From NCBI GenBank assembly GCA_944321335.1, contig CALUKX010000027.1, forward strand, positions 1 to 36,703: DNA of 36,703 nt, written 5' to 3'. The translations under genes were made by a program, and so were the position numbers. Below are positions 1 to 8,001 of the stretch, piece after piece (the stretch's first letter is position 1; every line of letters starts with the position of its first letter). This DNA is from an uncultured Phocaeicola sp. (GTDB lineage: Bacteria; Bacteroidota; Bacteroidia; Bacteroidales; Bacteroidaceae). The notes under the pieces are model-generated. The model was not told where the DNA came from, searched no databases, and was given only the letters and a program-made list of their open reading frames with translations.

Positions 1-64
1 TGGACTTGAACCAACGACCCTCTGATTAACAGTCAGATGCTCTAACCGACTGAGCTACTGAAGA
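1..64 (-). tRNA. tRNA-Asn (GTT), 3' end cut by the window edge
   Basis: Read on the minus strand this has the D-arm signature GCTCAGTCGGTTAGAGC, an anticodon stem TCTGA/TCAGA enclosing the 7-base loop CTGTTAA (anticodon GTT, Asn), and the T-arm GGTTCAAGTCC. The 5' acceptor strand TCTTCAG is complete, but the 3' acceptor strand lies before base 1, so the gene is partial only because of the window edge. Confidence 0.93.
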
Positions 65-85
65 AGGTTTTTCTCAAATGCGTGG

Positions 86-116
86 CAAAGGTAGTAGGAT
101 ATTTTGAAATATGCAA
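86..116 (-). promoter_or_regulatory. Promoter of tRNA-Asn
   Basis: Minus-strand TACCTTTG (86-93) matches the Bacteroidetes -7 consensus TAnnTTTG. A TTGC (113-116) sits about 19 bases further upstream as the -33 element. The tRNA 5' end at 64 leaves a leader of roughly 15 bases, which is plausible for a stable RNA gene. Confidence 0.7.
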
Positions 117-124
117 TATCTTTG
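117..124 (+). promoter_or_regulatory. -7 element of the PfkB kinase promoter
   Basis: TATCTTTG on the plus strand fits TAnnTTTG. Transcription would begin near 131, which excludes the in-frame ATG at 104 and supports the start at 143. No clear -33 TTG is seen at the usual distance. Confidence 0.55.
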
Positions 125-142
125 CAAAAAAAATCTCTAAGA

Positions 143-1129
143 ATGGACAAAATAATAGGAATTGGCAATGCTTTGGTGGATATTCTGGTTCAAATGGATG
201 ACGATGAACTGTTGACAGAACTGAATCTGCCCAAAGGAAGCATGCAGTTGATCGATGAAGATACATTGCTGAAAGTCCGTGAAAAATTTGCAACAATGAA
301 GACGTTCCGTTCCAGCGGCGGTTCGGCTGCCAATACGGCGTATGCGTTGGCCAATCTTGGCGGACAGGCAGGTTACATAGGCAAGGTGGGCAAGGATGAG
401 ATGGGCGAATTTTATGAAAAGGAACTCAAGAAACAGGGGGTGGAGACCCGGATGCTTACCGGTGAACTTCCTTCGGGTGTGGCTTCGACCTTTATCTCGC
501 CCGACGGCGAACGTACTTTCGCCACTTATCTGGGATCGTCGGGTACAATCTGTGCCGATGACCTGCATCGTTCCATGTTCGATGGCTATTCCTATTTATA
601 TATAGAAGGTTATCTGTTGCAGGATCACGACCTGGTGGTGCGTGCTATCCACCTTGCTAAGGAGGCCGGTATGCAGATTTGTCTGGATATGGCGAGCTAT
701 AACATCGTGGAGGCCGAGCGCAGCTTCTTCGATTCGTTGATAACCAAGTATGTCGATATCGTGTTTGCCAACGAGAGCGAAGCACGGATGTACACCGGAA
801 AGGAACCGATGGAGGCACTGCAGGAGATTGCTTCGAAGTGCAGCATCGCAGTGGTGAAGGTGGGCAAGGACGGCTCGCTGGTAAAGAAAGGTACCGAGGT
901 TATCGAGGTGGCTCCACATCCTATCAGAAAGGTGGTCGATACGACCGGAGCTGGCGATTACTATGCGGCCGGATTCCTTTACGGGCTGACTTGCGGATAT
1001 TCGCTCGAGAAATGTGCGCAGATCAGTTCCATCGTAGCCGGATCGGTTATCCAGCATGTTGGAACCAATCTTCCGAAGCGGAAATGGAACGAAATAAAGT
1101 TAAATATTGAGGAGGTTCTGCAAGCGTAA
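143..1129 (+). CDS. PfkB-family carbohydrate/nucleoside kinase (adenosine kinase-like)
   Basis: A 328-residue cytosolic kinase of the ribokinase/PfkB family, which transfers the ATP gamma-phosphate to a sugar or nucleoside hydroxyl. The N-terminal family signature GGSAANTAYALANLGG starts at about residue 59. The C-terminal signature DTTGAGDYYAAGF ends the anion hole with the catalytic base Asp272. Length and the opening IGIGNALVDILVQ resemble the adenosine kinase-like branch, but substrate cannot be read from sequence. An upstream in-frame ATG at 104 precedes the promoter -7 box, so the start at 143 is preferred. A terminator hairpin overlaps the stop codon, so the gene is probably transcribed alone. 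Confidence 0.9.
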   Translation: MDKIIGIGNALVDILVQMDDDELLTELNLPKGSMQLIDEDTLLKVREKFATMKTFRSSGGSAANTAYALANLGGQAGYIGKVGKDEMGEFYEKELKKQGVETRMLTGELPSGVASTFISPDGERTFATYLGSSGTICADDLHRSMFDGYSYLYIEGYLLQDHDLVVRAIHLAKEAGMQICLDMASYNIVEAERSFFDSLITKYVDIVFANESEARMYTGKEPMEALQEIASKCSIAVVKVGKDGSLVKKGTEVIEVAPHPIRKVVDTTGAGDYYAAGFLYGLTCGYSLEKCAQISSIVAGSVIQHVGTNLPKRKWNEIKLNIEEVLQA

Positions 1130-1162
1130 CGGAATTATGTGTTTATTTGTAATTCCGTTTTG
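1128..1162 (+). terminator. Intrinsic terminator after the PfkB kinase
   Basis: AACGGAATTA (1128-1137) pairs perfectly with TAATTCCGTT (1150-1159), followed by a short T run. The stem begins inside the stop codon. Confidence 0.65.
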
Positions 1163-1208
1163 AAGAATCGGATGATGCAATTACCGAAGAATTAAGATTT
1201 TACAAACT

Positions 1209-2903
1209 ATGAATACAAGAAAAACATTGCTAGGCGCATTGGCCGTCCTTATCGGATTGGTTTTTTCCAGCTTCAAGGATGACGACCGCAATTTCCAGAT
1301 TTCGAAGAATCTGGATATCTTGAATGCGGTGTTCAAGGAACTGGATATGTTTTATGTGGATACCGTGGATGTGGAAAAGACCATCCAGTATGTTATCAAC
1401 GGTATGTTGGCACTTACCGACCCATATACCGAATATTTTCCCGATGATGATAAGGGCAGTCTGAAAGAGTTGCTTACCGGTAAGTACGGAGGTATCGGTT
1501 CGCTTATCCGTTATTCGAAGCGTCACGACCGTATCGTGATTGCCGAACCTACCGAAGGTATGCCTGCGGCTATGGCCGGACTGAAGGCCGGCGATGTGAT
1601 TCTTTCGGTCGGCGGAAAGGAGATGGTACGCGGAACGATGGAGCCTCAGGAGTTTTCGTCGAAGGTGAGTGAGGCCTTGCGTGGCGAACCGGGTACTTCG
1701 TTCGTGCTGAAAGTATGCCGTCCGCTGAAGAACGACAGCACCGTGATGGAGTTCAAGATTACCCGAAAGAGTATCAAGAGCAATCCTGTCCCTTACTATG
1801 GCATGGTGGCCGACAGCATCGGTTACCTGTATCTGACCGGTTTCCCGGAAGATTGTGCCAAGGCGGTGAAGAAGGCGTTCATCGACCTGAAGCAACAGGG
1901 TGTCAAGGCTTTGATCTTCGACTTGCGCGACAATGGCGGCGGTTCGCTGCAGGAAGCTGTAGAAATTGTCAATCTGTTTGTCCCGAAAGGCCAGGAGATC
2001 GTAACTACCAAAGGAAAGCTTCGTCAGGCGTCGTCTTCCTACAAGACAAGCAATGAGCCGTTGGATACGGAAATCCCGTTGGCGATTCTTGTAAACGGAA
2101 ATTCGGCTTCGGCGGCAGAGATTACCAGCGGTTCGCTGCAGGACCTCGACCGTGCCGTGATTATCGGCGAACGTACATTCGGAAAGGGGTTGGTGCAGAC
2201 AACACGCAACTTGCCTTACAACAGTACGCTCAAGGTTACTACTTCCAAATATTATATTCCGAGCGGACGTTGTATCCAAGCTATCGATTATGCGAAAAAG
2301 AATGCCGATGGAACTGCAGCACGTATTCCCGACAGTCTGACAACGGTATTCCACACAGCGGCAGGCCGTGAAGTGCGCGACGGTGGAGGCATCCGTCCCG
2401 ATATCGAAGTGAAGGCCGACAAGTTCCCGAATATCCTTTTCTATCTGATAAGTGAGGATATCATCTTCGATTATGCAACCCAATATTGTCTGGAACATCC
2501 GGATATGCCCATTATCGACTCGTTGAAGATTTCGGATGCCGACTATGCCGAATTCAAGAAACTGGTGAAATCGCGCAACTTCACTTACGACCGCCAGAGC
2601 GAGAAGCTTCTGAAGACGCTGAAGGAGTTTGCCGAATTTGAAGGCTATCTGGAAGGGGCGTCCGAAGAGTTCAAGGCTTTGGAAAAGAAGCTGAACCATA
2701 ACCTCGACCGTGATCTGGATTATTTTGCAAAGGATATCAAGGAAAGCATTGCCGAGGAAATAGCTCCACGTTACTTCTATCAGAAGGGAGCGGTGATGCA
2801 ACGCCTGAAAGGGGATAAGAATCTTGAGAAGGCAATCGAAGTGTTGAACAGTCCGGCTGAATATAAGAAGATTCTTTCGGCACCGGTGGCCGACAAGAAA
2901 TAA
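1209..2903 (+). CDS. S41 family C-terminal processing peptidase with PDZ domain
   Basis: A 564-residue periplasmic serine protease of the CtpA/Prc type, which trims or degrades proteins from their C termini. It has a hydrophobic export signal (about residues 5-22), a helical N-terminal part, a PDZ domain (about 85-165, containing GMPAAMAGLKAGDVILSVGG) and the S41 catalytic core. The Ser/Lys dyad appears as Ser301 in NSASAAE and Lys326 in GERTFGKGLVQ, with Gln330 four residues on, the same spacing as in CtpB. The C-terminal approximately 170 residues are charged and helical, an extension common in Bacteroidetes members. It lies behind the PfkB kinase but a terminator separates them. Confidence 0.93.
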   Translation: MNTRKTLLGALAVLIGLVFSSFKDDDRNFQISKNLDILNAVFKELDMFYVDTVDVEKTIQYVINGMLALTDPYTEYFPDDDKGSLKELLTGKYGGIGSLIRYSKRHDRIVIAEPTEGMPAAMAGLKAGDVILSVGGKEMVRGTMEPQEFSSKVSEALRGEPGTSFVLKVCRPLKNDSTVMEFKITRKSIKSNPVPYYGMVADSIGYLYLTGFPEDCAKAVKKAFIDLKQQGVKALIFDLRDNGGGSLQEAVEIVNLFVPKGQEIVTTKGKLRQASSSYKTSNEPLDTEIPLAILVNGNSASAAEITSGSLQDLDRAVIIGERTFGKGLVQTTRNLPYNSTLKVTTSKYYIPSGRCIQAIDYAKKNADGTAARIPDSLTTVFHTAAGREVRDGGGIRPDIEVKADKFPNILFYLISEDIIFDYATQYCLEHPDMPIIDSLKISDADYAEFKKLVKSRNFTYDRQSEKLLKTLKEFAEFEGYLEGASEEFKALEKKLNHNLDRDLDYFAKDIKESIAEEIAPRYFYQKGAVMQRLKGDKNLEKAIEVLNSPAEYKKILSAPVADKK

Positions 2904-2927
2904 TTGGCAGATACAGATAAAAAAAGA

Positions 2928-2970
2928 AAGTGTGTCGAAACTGTTGAAAGGTTTCGGCACACTTTTCTGT
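2928..2970. terminator. Bidirectional terminator between S41 peptidase and ispG
   Basis: A 14-bp stem, AAGTGTGTCGAAAC (2928-2941) against GTTTCGGCACACTT (2951-2964) with one G-U pair, has A-rich DNA on the left and T-rich DNA on the right. It can therefore end both convergent transcripts. Confidence 0.85.
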
Positions 2971-2992
2971 TTTATAGCGTGGAAGCTGAGAT

Positions 2993-4840
2993 TTATTCAG
3001 CTTCCTTGTAATTGCCGTTGGCTTTGATTAGCTCGATGAGCTTTTCTACAGCCTGGTCTTCGGGAATGTTCTTTTCGATACATTCCTTTTTCTTGTACAG
3101 GCTGATCTTTCCTCTTCCGGCACCTACATATCCATAGTCGGCATCGGCCATTTCGCCCGGTCCGTTGACGATACATCCCATGATGCCTATCTTCAGTCCC
3201 TTGAGGTGTGAAGTGGCAGCCTTGATTTTGGCAATCGTAGCTTCAAGGTCGTACAAGGTACGGCCGCAGCCCGGACAGGAGATATATTCGGTCTTTGAAG
3301 TACGGATTCTTCCGGCCTGCAGGATTCCGAAGGCGGTTTCATCGACTTTTGTTGCCGGTATTTCTTTGGCCGTATTATATAATAGGATACCATCGCAGAA
3401 GCCGTCCATGATCAGTGCACCCATATCGGCTGCCGACTTGATCTGCAGGTCTTCCAATTCCTTTTCCTGATAGAACTGGAAGAACACCAACGGGTTCTTC
3501 AGACCTTGGTTCATAAGCTGGTGGGCGATGCCACGGAATTCACCCAAACGGTTCGGGTGGCTGCTCTGCGCGATGATGACCACTTCGGGATGCAGTTTCA
3601 GGCAGGCCATAGCTTCATCGTTCAGTCCCATGTAGGGAGTGAAGAGGAACTTCATCCTGGCATTGCAGTAATGCAGTCCGATAATCTGCTGGTAGTTGAA
3701 AGCCGGATAAGTGCCTTCCGTACCATCCCATTGGTTGGCATCGATGATGTAACCGATATCCTTGCGGCGGTTTTCGGGCAACTGCTGTCCGCAGTATATA
3801 TAATCGGGGCGGAACTGCTCATTAATCTCTCCGTTGCCGTCGAGTCGTGGGGAGATGACAACCGGAAGGTTATCACCACCGATATTCATCACCGCATCGG
3901 TCTTGCGACGGCTCGGGTTAGTATAATTGAACTCAGGAGCGGCGGCACCCGGAATATACGGATGGTCCTTGCGCTCCAAAATATAGTTTACCAGTTTGCG
4001 TGCAACCGGAATCTCGGCTTCGGGAGCTTCGCTCAACGATACGCGGATGGTATCTCCCAAGCCGTCGGCCAACAAGGCCCCGATACCCAAAGCCGACTTG
4101 ATACGTCCGTCTTCGCCGTCGCCAGCTTCGGTAACACCCAAATGCAACGGGAATGCCATACCTTCCTTCTCCATCTGTTCTGCCAGCAAACGAACGGTCT
4201 TCACCATGACGACCGTATTCGAAGCCTTGATGGAAATGACCACGTTGAAAAACTTCTCGTCGACACAGATACGCAGAAACTCCATACACGATTCGACCAT
4301 ACCTTCGGGAGTATCGCCGTAACGCGACATGATACGGTCGGACAACGAACCGTGGTTCACTCCGATACGGATAGCCGTATGATTCTCCTTACAGATATTC
4401 AGGAACGGAACGAACCGGTCGCGTATCTTCTGTATCTCCTGTGCATATTCCTCATCGGTATACTCCAGTTTCTTGAAGGTACGAGCCGCATCGACATAGT
4501 TTCCCGGGTTGATACGCACCTTTTCGGCATAAAGTGCAGCCACATCGGCTACTTTAGGATTGAAATGGACATCGGCCACGAGCGGGGTATTGTAACCCTG
4601 CGAGCGCAGGCCGGCATTGATATTCTTCAGGTTTTCGGCTTCGCGCACTCCCTGTGTGGTGAGTCGCACGTATTCGCCCCCCGCATCGATAATCCGTTTG
4701 GCCTGTTCCACACAAGCCTCGGTATCCATCGTCACGGTATTGGTCATACTCTGTATACGGATAGGATTAGCGCCACCCAAAGGAGTGGCGCCAACGTATA
4801 CCTCATTTGCCTCTCGGCGTGAATAGTTGAAGTAATCCAT
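2993..4840 (-). CDS. ispG: 4-hydroxy-3-methylbut-2-enyl diphosphate synthase (large form)
   Basis: Catalyses the penultimate step of the MEP isoprenoid pathway, reducing MEcPP to HMBPP with a [4Fe-4S] cluster. The N-terminal TIM-barrel part begins near residue 8 (RREANEVYVG). The iron-sulfur ligands are visible as Cys522 and Cys525 (CPGCGRT), Cys556 (GCIVNGPGE) and Glu563. At 615 residues it is much longer than the roughly 370-residue proteobacterial enzyme because an extra domain (about 280-510) sits between barrel and cluster domain; this three-domain form is usual in Bacteroidetes, Chlamydia and plants. Its ATG overlaps the purE stop by one base (TAATG), indicating translational coupling. 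It is the last gene of the rpoN-led run. Confidence 0.97.
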   Translation of the reverse strand: MDYFNYSRREANEVYVGATPLGGANPIRIQSMTNTVTMDTEACVEQAKRIIDAGGEYVRLTTQGVREAENLKNINAGLRSQGYNTPLVADVHFNPKVADVAALYAEKVRINPGNYVDAARTFKKLEYTDEEYAQEIQKIRDRFVPFLNICKENHTAIRIGVNHGSLSDRIMSRYGDTPEGMVESCMEFLRICVDEKFFNVVISIKASNTVVMVKTVRLLAEQMEKEGMAFPLHLGVTEAGDGEDGRIKSALGIGALLADGLGDTIRVSLSEAPEAEIPVARKLVNYILERKDHPYIPGAAAPEFNYTNPSRRKTDAVMNIGGDNLPVVISPRLDGNGEINEQFRPDYIYCGQQLPENRRKDIGYIIDANQWDGTEGTYPAFNYQQIIGLHYCNARMKFLFTPYMGLNDEAMACLKLHPEVVIIAQSSHPNRLGEFRGIAHQLMNQGLKNPLVFFQFYQEKELEDLQIKSAADMGALIMDGFCDGILLYNTAKEIPATKVDETAFGILQAGRIRTSKTEYISCPGCGRTLYDLEATIAKIKAATSHLKGLKIGIMGCIVNGPGEMADADYGYVGAGRGKISLYKKKECIEKNIPEDQAVEKLIELIKANGNYKEAE

Positions 4841-5349
4841 TAATTTGTCTTATAAGCGTATTTAACTTCTTTCAGTTCTTCGTTCGCCTTGATGATCTTA
4901 TTCTTCAGACCTTCCTTGTAAGCAGCAAACTTCTGTGCAAGGTCGGCATCGGCCAAAGCCAACATCTGTACAGCCAGGATAGCGGCATTCATCGCACCGT
5001 TGATGGCAACAGTGGCAACCGGAATACCGGGAGGCATCTGGATGATGGAGTAAAGGGCATCGACACCGTCGAGAACAGACCCCTTTACCGGAACTCCGAT
5101 GACAGGCAAAGTGGTGTTCGCTGCAATTACACCGGGCAATGCAGCAGCCATACCTGCAGCGGCAATGATTACCTTGATACCACGTCCGGCAGCTTCTTTC
5201 GCGAATTTTTCAACTTCGGCCGGAGTGCGGTGTGCCGAGAGGGCGTTCATTTCGAACGGGACTTGCATTTCGTCGAGCAGCTTCGCCGCCTTTTCCATAA
5301 CCGGAAGGTCGGATGTACTGCCCATGATGATACTTACAATCGGTTTCAT
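4840..5349 (-). CDS. purE: N5-carboxyaminoimidazole ribonucleotide mutase
   Basis: Purine biosynthesis enzyme that converts N5-CAIR to CAIR. The 169-residue length is typical for class I PurE. The family motifs MGSTSDLPVMEKA (residues 9-21) and SAHRTP with the catalytic His40 are present, as is the glycine/alanine-rich stretch AAAGMAAALPGVIA. The partner PurK is not in the window, so the class I assignment rests on sequence alone. It lies 18 bases after gcvH and overlaps ispG by one base. Confidence 0.96.
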   Translation of the reverse strand: MKPIVSIIMGSTSDLPVMEKAAKLLDEMQVPFEMNALSAHRTPAEVEKFAKEAAGRGIKVIIAAAGMAAALPGVIAANTTLPVIGVPVKGSVLDGVDALYSIIQMPPGIPVATVAINGAMNAAILAVQMLALADADLAQKFAAYKEGLKNKIIKANEELKEVKYAYKTN

Positions 5350-5367
5350 TCTTTTCTAGTTTTTATG

Positions 5368-5748
5368 TTATTCGTTAATAATCTGTTTGTATGCTTCCGC
5401 ATCCAACAAATCATCCATTTCGGTCGTATCGGTCGGCTTTATCTTGATGAGCCATCCTTTGCCGTACGGATCCTTGTTGACCAGTTCCGGGTGTTCTTCC
5501 AGTTCCGGGTTGACTTCCAACACTTCACCGCCGATCGGGATGAACAGGTCGGAAACAGTCTTTACTACCTCGATCGTACCGAATGTTTCGCCTTTCTCCA
5601 AAGTTTCGCCTTCTGTCTGGATATCAACGAAAACGATATCTCCAAGCTGGTCCTGAGCGTAATCGGTAATACCTACATAAGCGATGTCGCCTTCCAGACG
5701 AATCCATTCATGATCGTTAGTGTACTTCACGTCGTTAGGGTAGTTCAT
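5368..5748 (-). CDS. gcvH: Glycine cleavage system H protein
   Basis: A 126-residue lipoyl carrier that shuttles the aminomethyl group between the P, T and L proteins of the glycine cleavage system. The opening YTNDHEWIRLEGDIAYVGITDYAQDQLGDIVFV is canonical. The lipoylated lysine is Lys63 in EVVKTVSDLF, matching the ESVKAASD motif of E. coli. No gcvP or gcvT gene is nearby, so in this genome gcvH is transcribed with rpoN, purE and ispG rather than with its partners. The gap to the upstream PAP2-like gene is 42 bases. Confidence 0.97.
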   Translation of the reverse strand: MNYPNDVKYTNDHEWIRLEGDIAYVGITDYAQDQLGDIVFVDIQTEGETLEKGETFGTIEVVKTVSDLFIPIGGEVLEVNPELEEHPELVNKDPYGKGWLIKIKPTDTTEMDDLLDAEAYKQIINE

Positions 5749-5790
5749 AATCTTTCAATTTAAGGGTTAATGTATCTATTTCTTTACGAT

Positions 5791-6471
5791 TCAAATAAAC
5801 AAAATTCCGATGATACCGCAAAATAAACCGACAAAAAAACCTGCGCTCACTTCATCGAGTGTGTGTTGGCGGAGGATGACACGGGCCGACCCGAGCAGGC
5901 CTGCCAGAATGATGAACAGGCAGAGCCACCAGATAGGGTTGAACTGGAAGATAAGGCTGAAAGAGAGCAGTCCGCCGATAATCATGCCGCAGCTGGCCAT
6001 GTGGGTACTGATCTTCCATTTCAGGTTAATCACTGTGCAAAGTACCATACAAAGCAAGGTGGCTACAACGATTCCGCTCATGTAGCGAGGCAGATGGATG
6101 CGGTACATGGTGAGCAGGCATCCGATGTAACTCAGGATAGTCAGTCCGTAAGGAATGAATCGTTTCTCACGGTACGACAGTTCGTGTAGTGTCCATCCGT
6201 TTACCTTATGGAATATATAGATGCCCAACATCGGAAGCAGCACGGTAAAGCAATAAACCATGACGAGAACCGTGAGCTTGTAACTAAGCGGGAGTATATG
6301 CAGGTAGGTGAAGAAAAACAGGATGATGAATGCGACAAAAGGAGCCATAAAGGGGGTGAATATGGCCGATATGATGCGTGCAGCCATATAGAACGGGTCT
6401 TTTTTCGCTTCTGCGTATTTCGCTTCCGACTCGTGATAGGTGAGCTGGTCGGGGATGTTGGTATCTTCCAT
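5791..6471 (-). CDS. PAP2-like integral membrane protein with atypical active-site motifs
   Basis: A 226-residue polytopic membrane protein with about six hydrophobic segments from residue 30 to the end. The C-terminal stretch SARVILRQHTLDEVSAGFFVG aligns with PAP2 phosphatase motif 3 (SR-x5-H-x3-D-x3-G), but Glu takes the usual Asp position and an Asp sits one residue early. Motif 1 (K-x6-RP) is not evident and motif 2 (PSGH) is at best STHMAS. It may be a divergent lipid phosphatase or a non-catalytic relative. Only two bases separate it from the rpoN stop, so co-transcription with rpoN is almost certain. Confidence 0.75.
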   Translation of the reverse strand: MEDTNIPDQLTYHESEAKYAEAKKDPFYMAARIISAIFTPFMAPFVAFIILFFFTYLHILPLSYKLTVLVMVYCFTVLLPMLGIYIFHKVNGWTLHELSYREKRFIPYGLTILSYIGCLLTMYRIHLPRYMSGIVVATLLCMVLCTVINLKWKISTHMASCGMIIGGLLSFSLIFQFNPIWWLCLFIILAGLLGSARVILRQHTLDEVSAGFFVGLFCGIIGILFI

Positions 6472-6473
6472 AT

Positions 6474-7949
6474 TTATCTTCTTAATCTTGCTACCGGGAT
6501 ATTGAGTTGCTGACGATACTTGGCGATGGTACGTCGGGCAATCGGATATCCTTTTGTCTTGAGTATTTCCGCCAGTTCATCATCGGTATAGGGCTTGTCC
6601 TTATTTTCATTGTCTACACACTCTTTCAGGATACGTTTGATCTCACGTACCGATAGCTCTTCTCCGCTTTCGGTGGTATATCCGTCGCTGAAGAAGAACT
6701 TGAGTGAGAAGATGCCGTAGTTGGTCTGTACATATTTGCTGTTGCTTACGCGCGATACGGTAGATACGTCGAGATGTGCCCGTTCGGCCACGTCTTTCAG
6801 AATCATCGGGCGTAGCAATGATTCGTCGCCTTCCTGGAAGAAGGGGCGTTGCAGGTCGATGATGGCCTGCATGGTGCTGAGCAAGGTCTGCTGACGTTGC
6901 TTTACGGCGTTGATGAAACCTTGGGCCGCATCAACCTTCTGCTTGAGAAACATTAAGGCATCTTTCGATTCCTTGCTCTGGTTGGCCTTGTTGCGTGTAT
7001 GTTCGTCGAGCATTTCTGTAAACTCCCGGCTCAGACGCAATTCGGGCACGTTGCGGTTGTTGAGGCTTAGGTTGATGGTGCCGTCTTCTTCCGTCTCGAC
7101 GATGAAGTCGGGGATAATCTGCTGGAAATTCTTTCCGATAGCTTCTCCCATCGAACTTCCCGGTCGGGGATTCAGTTTGACCAGTTCGGCCACAGCCGCA
7201 TTATATTGTTCCTCTGTGATGTTCAACCGTTGAAGAATCTTATCCTTGTTCTTCTTGGTGAAGTCATCGCAGCACTTGCTGATAATATCGTATTCAATCT
7301 GTTTGAGCGGAGAATCTTCTTTCCGTTCGATCTGCAGAAGAAGACATTCCTGCAGGCTTCTCGCACCGATTCCTGCCGGATCGAAATCCTGGATGACCGA
7401 CAGGATATGGTTCAACTGCTCTTCGGTTGTATTGATTCCTTGATAGATGGCGAGCTCATCGATAAGCGTTTCCATGCTCTTGCGGAGCAGCCCGTCATCA
7501 TCCAGCGAACCGATCAGATATTCGCCCAACTGCTTTTCCTCGGGGGTGAGATTCTGCATATCCAGTTGTTCCTTCAAGGTTTCGTAGAATGAAATGCTAT
7601 CGGAAAATGGAATTTCTTCAGGGCGGTCGCCTTGCGAGCGGTTGTGTTCCTGCAGTTTGTAGTCGGGGATATCATCTTCAGTGCGGTAGTCCCCTAAAGA
7701 GAGATCTTCTCCATAATCGGAACTATCTTCTGTATCTTCATCGGATAAATAATCGTCTTCATGTTCGGTCGTTTCGTTGGATTCTTTCCCCTCTTCCAAA
7801 GCTGGGTTGTCCAAAAGCTCGGAGTGGATACGTTCTTCCAGTTCGATGGTGGGCAGCTCCAATAGCTTCACAGCCAATATCTGCTGGGGAGATAGGGTCT
7901 GAACCTGCTGCTGTGTCTGTGTTTGTACCTGACGTGAATTGATTGCCAT
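6474..7949 (-). CDS. rpoN: RNA polymerase sigma-54 factor
   Basis: A 491-residue sigma factor that recognises -24/-12 promoters and needs AAA+ activators to open DNA. Region I is Gln-rich (residues 5-50, ending LLDNPALEEG), followed by an acidic region II (about 52-100), a core-binding domain, a helix-turn-helix region (about 380-420) and the near-invariant RpoN box ARRTIAKYR at 471-479. All regions are intact. The gene leads the rpoN - PAP2-like - gcvH - purE - ispG run. A Bacteroidetes-type (not sigma-54) promoter lies just upstream, in the 3' end of the kinase gene. Confidence 0.97.
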   Translation of the reverse strand: MAINSRQVQTQTQQQVQTLSPQQILAVKLLELPTIELEERIHSELLDNPALEEGKESNETTEHEDDYLSDEDTEDSSDYGEDLSLGDYRTEDDIPDYKLQEHNRSQGDRPEEIPFSDSISFYETLKEQLDMQNLTPEEKQLGEYLIGSLDDDGLLRKSMETLIDELAIYQGINTTEEQLNHILSVIQDFDPAGIGARSLQECLLLQIERKEDSPLKQIEYDIISKCCDDFTKKNKDKILQRLNITEEQYNAAVAELVKLNPRPGSSMGEAIGKNFQQIIPDFIVETEEDGTINLSLNNRNVPELRLSREFTEMLDEHTRNKANQSKESKDALMFLKQKVDAAQGFINAVKQRQQTLLSTMQAIIDLQRPFFQEGDESLLRPMILKDVAERAHLDVSTVSRVSNSKYVQTNYGIFSLKFFFSDGYTTESGEELSVREIKRILKECVDNENKDKPYTDDELAEILKTKGYPIARRTIAKYRQQLNIPVARLRR

Positions 7950-7972
7950 AAGACGAATTTAGTTTTTCACTG

Positions 7973-8001
7973 CAAAAATAGCATAAATATTAATATTCAA
8001 A
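7973..8001 (-). promoter_or_regulatory. Promoter of the rpoN operon, inside the end of the upstream kinase gene
   Basis: On the minus strand TATTTTTG (7973-7980) fits TAnnTTTG, and TTTG (7998-8001) lies 17 bases upstream as the -33 element. It overlaps the stop region of the kinase gene (which ends at 7990), giving the rpoN run its own start about 25 bases before the ATG. Confidence 0.55.

Noticed and set aside
104-142. Upstream in-frame ATG adding 13 residues to the PfkB kinase
   Set aside because: The -7 promoter box lies at 117-124, after this ATG, and family homology begins at MDKIIGIGNAL (143).
1230-2960. Long minus-strand frame (576 codons) opposite the S41 peptidase
   Set aside because: It is a frame shadow: the plus strand encodes a clear S41 peptidase with all catalytic residues, and the shadow protein has no recognisable family.
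3506-4822. Long plus-strand frame (438 codons) opposite ispG
   Set aside because: It is antisense to the conserved ispG gene and has a histidine- and arginine-rich, non-protein-like composition.
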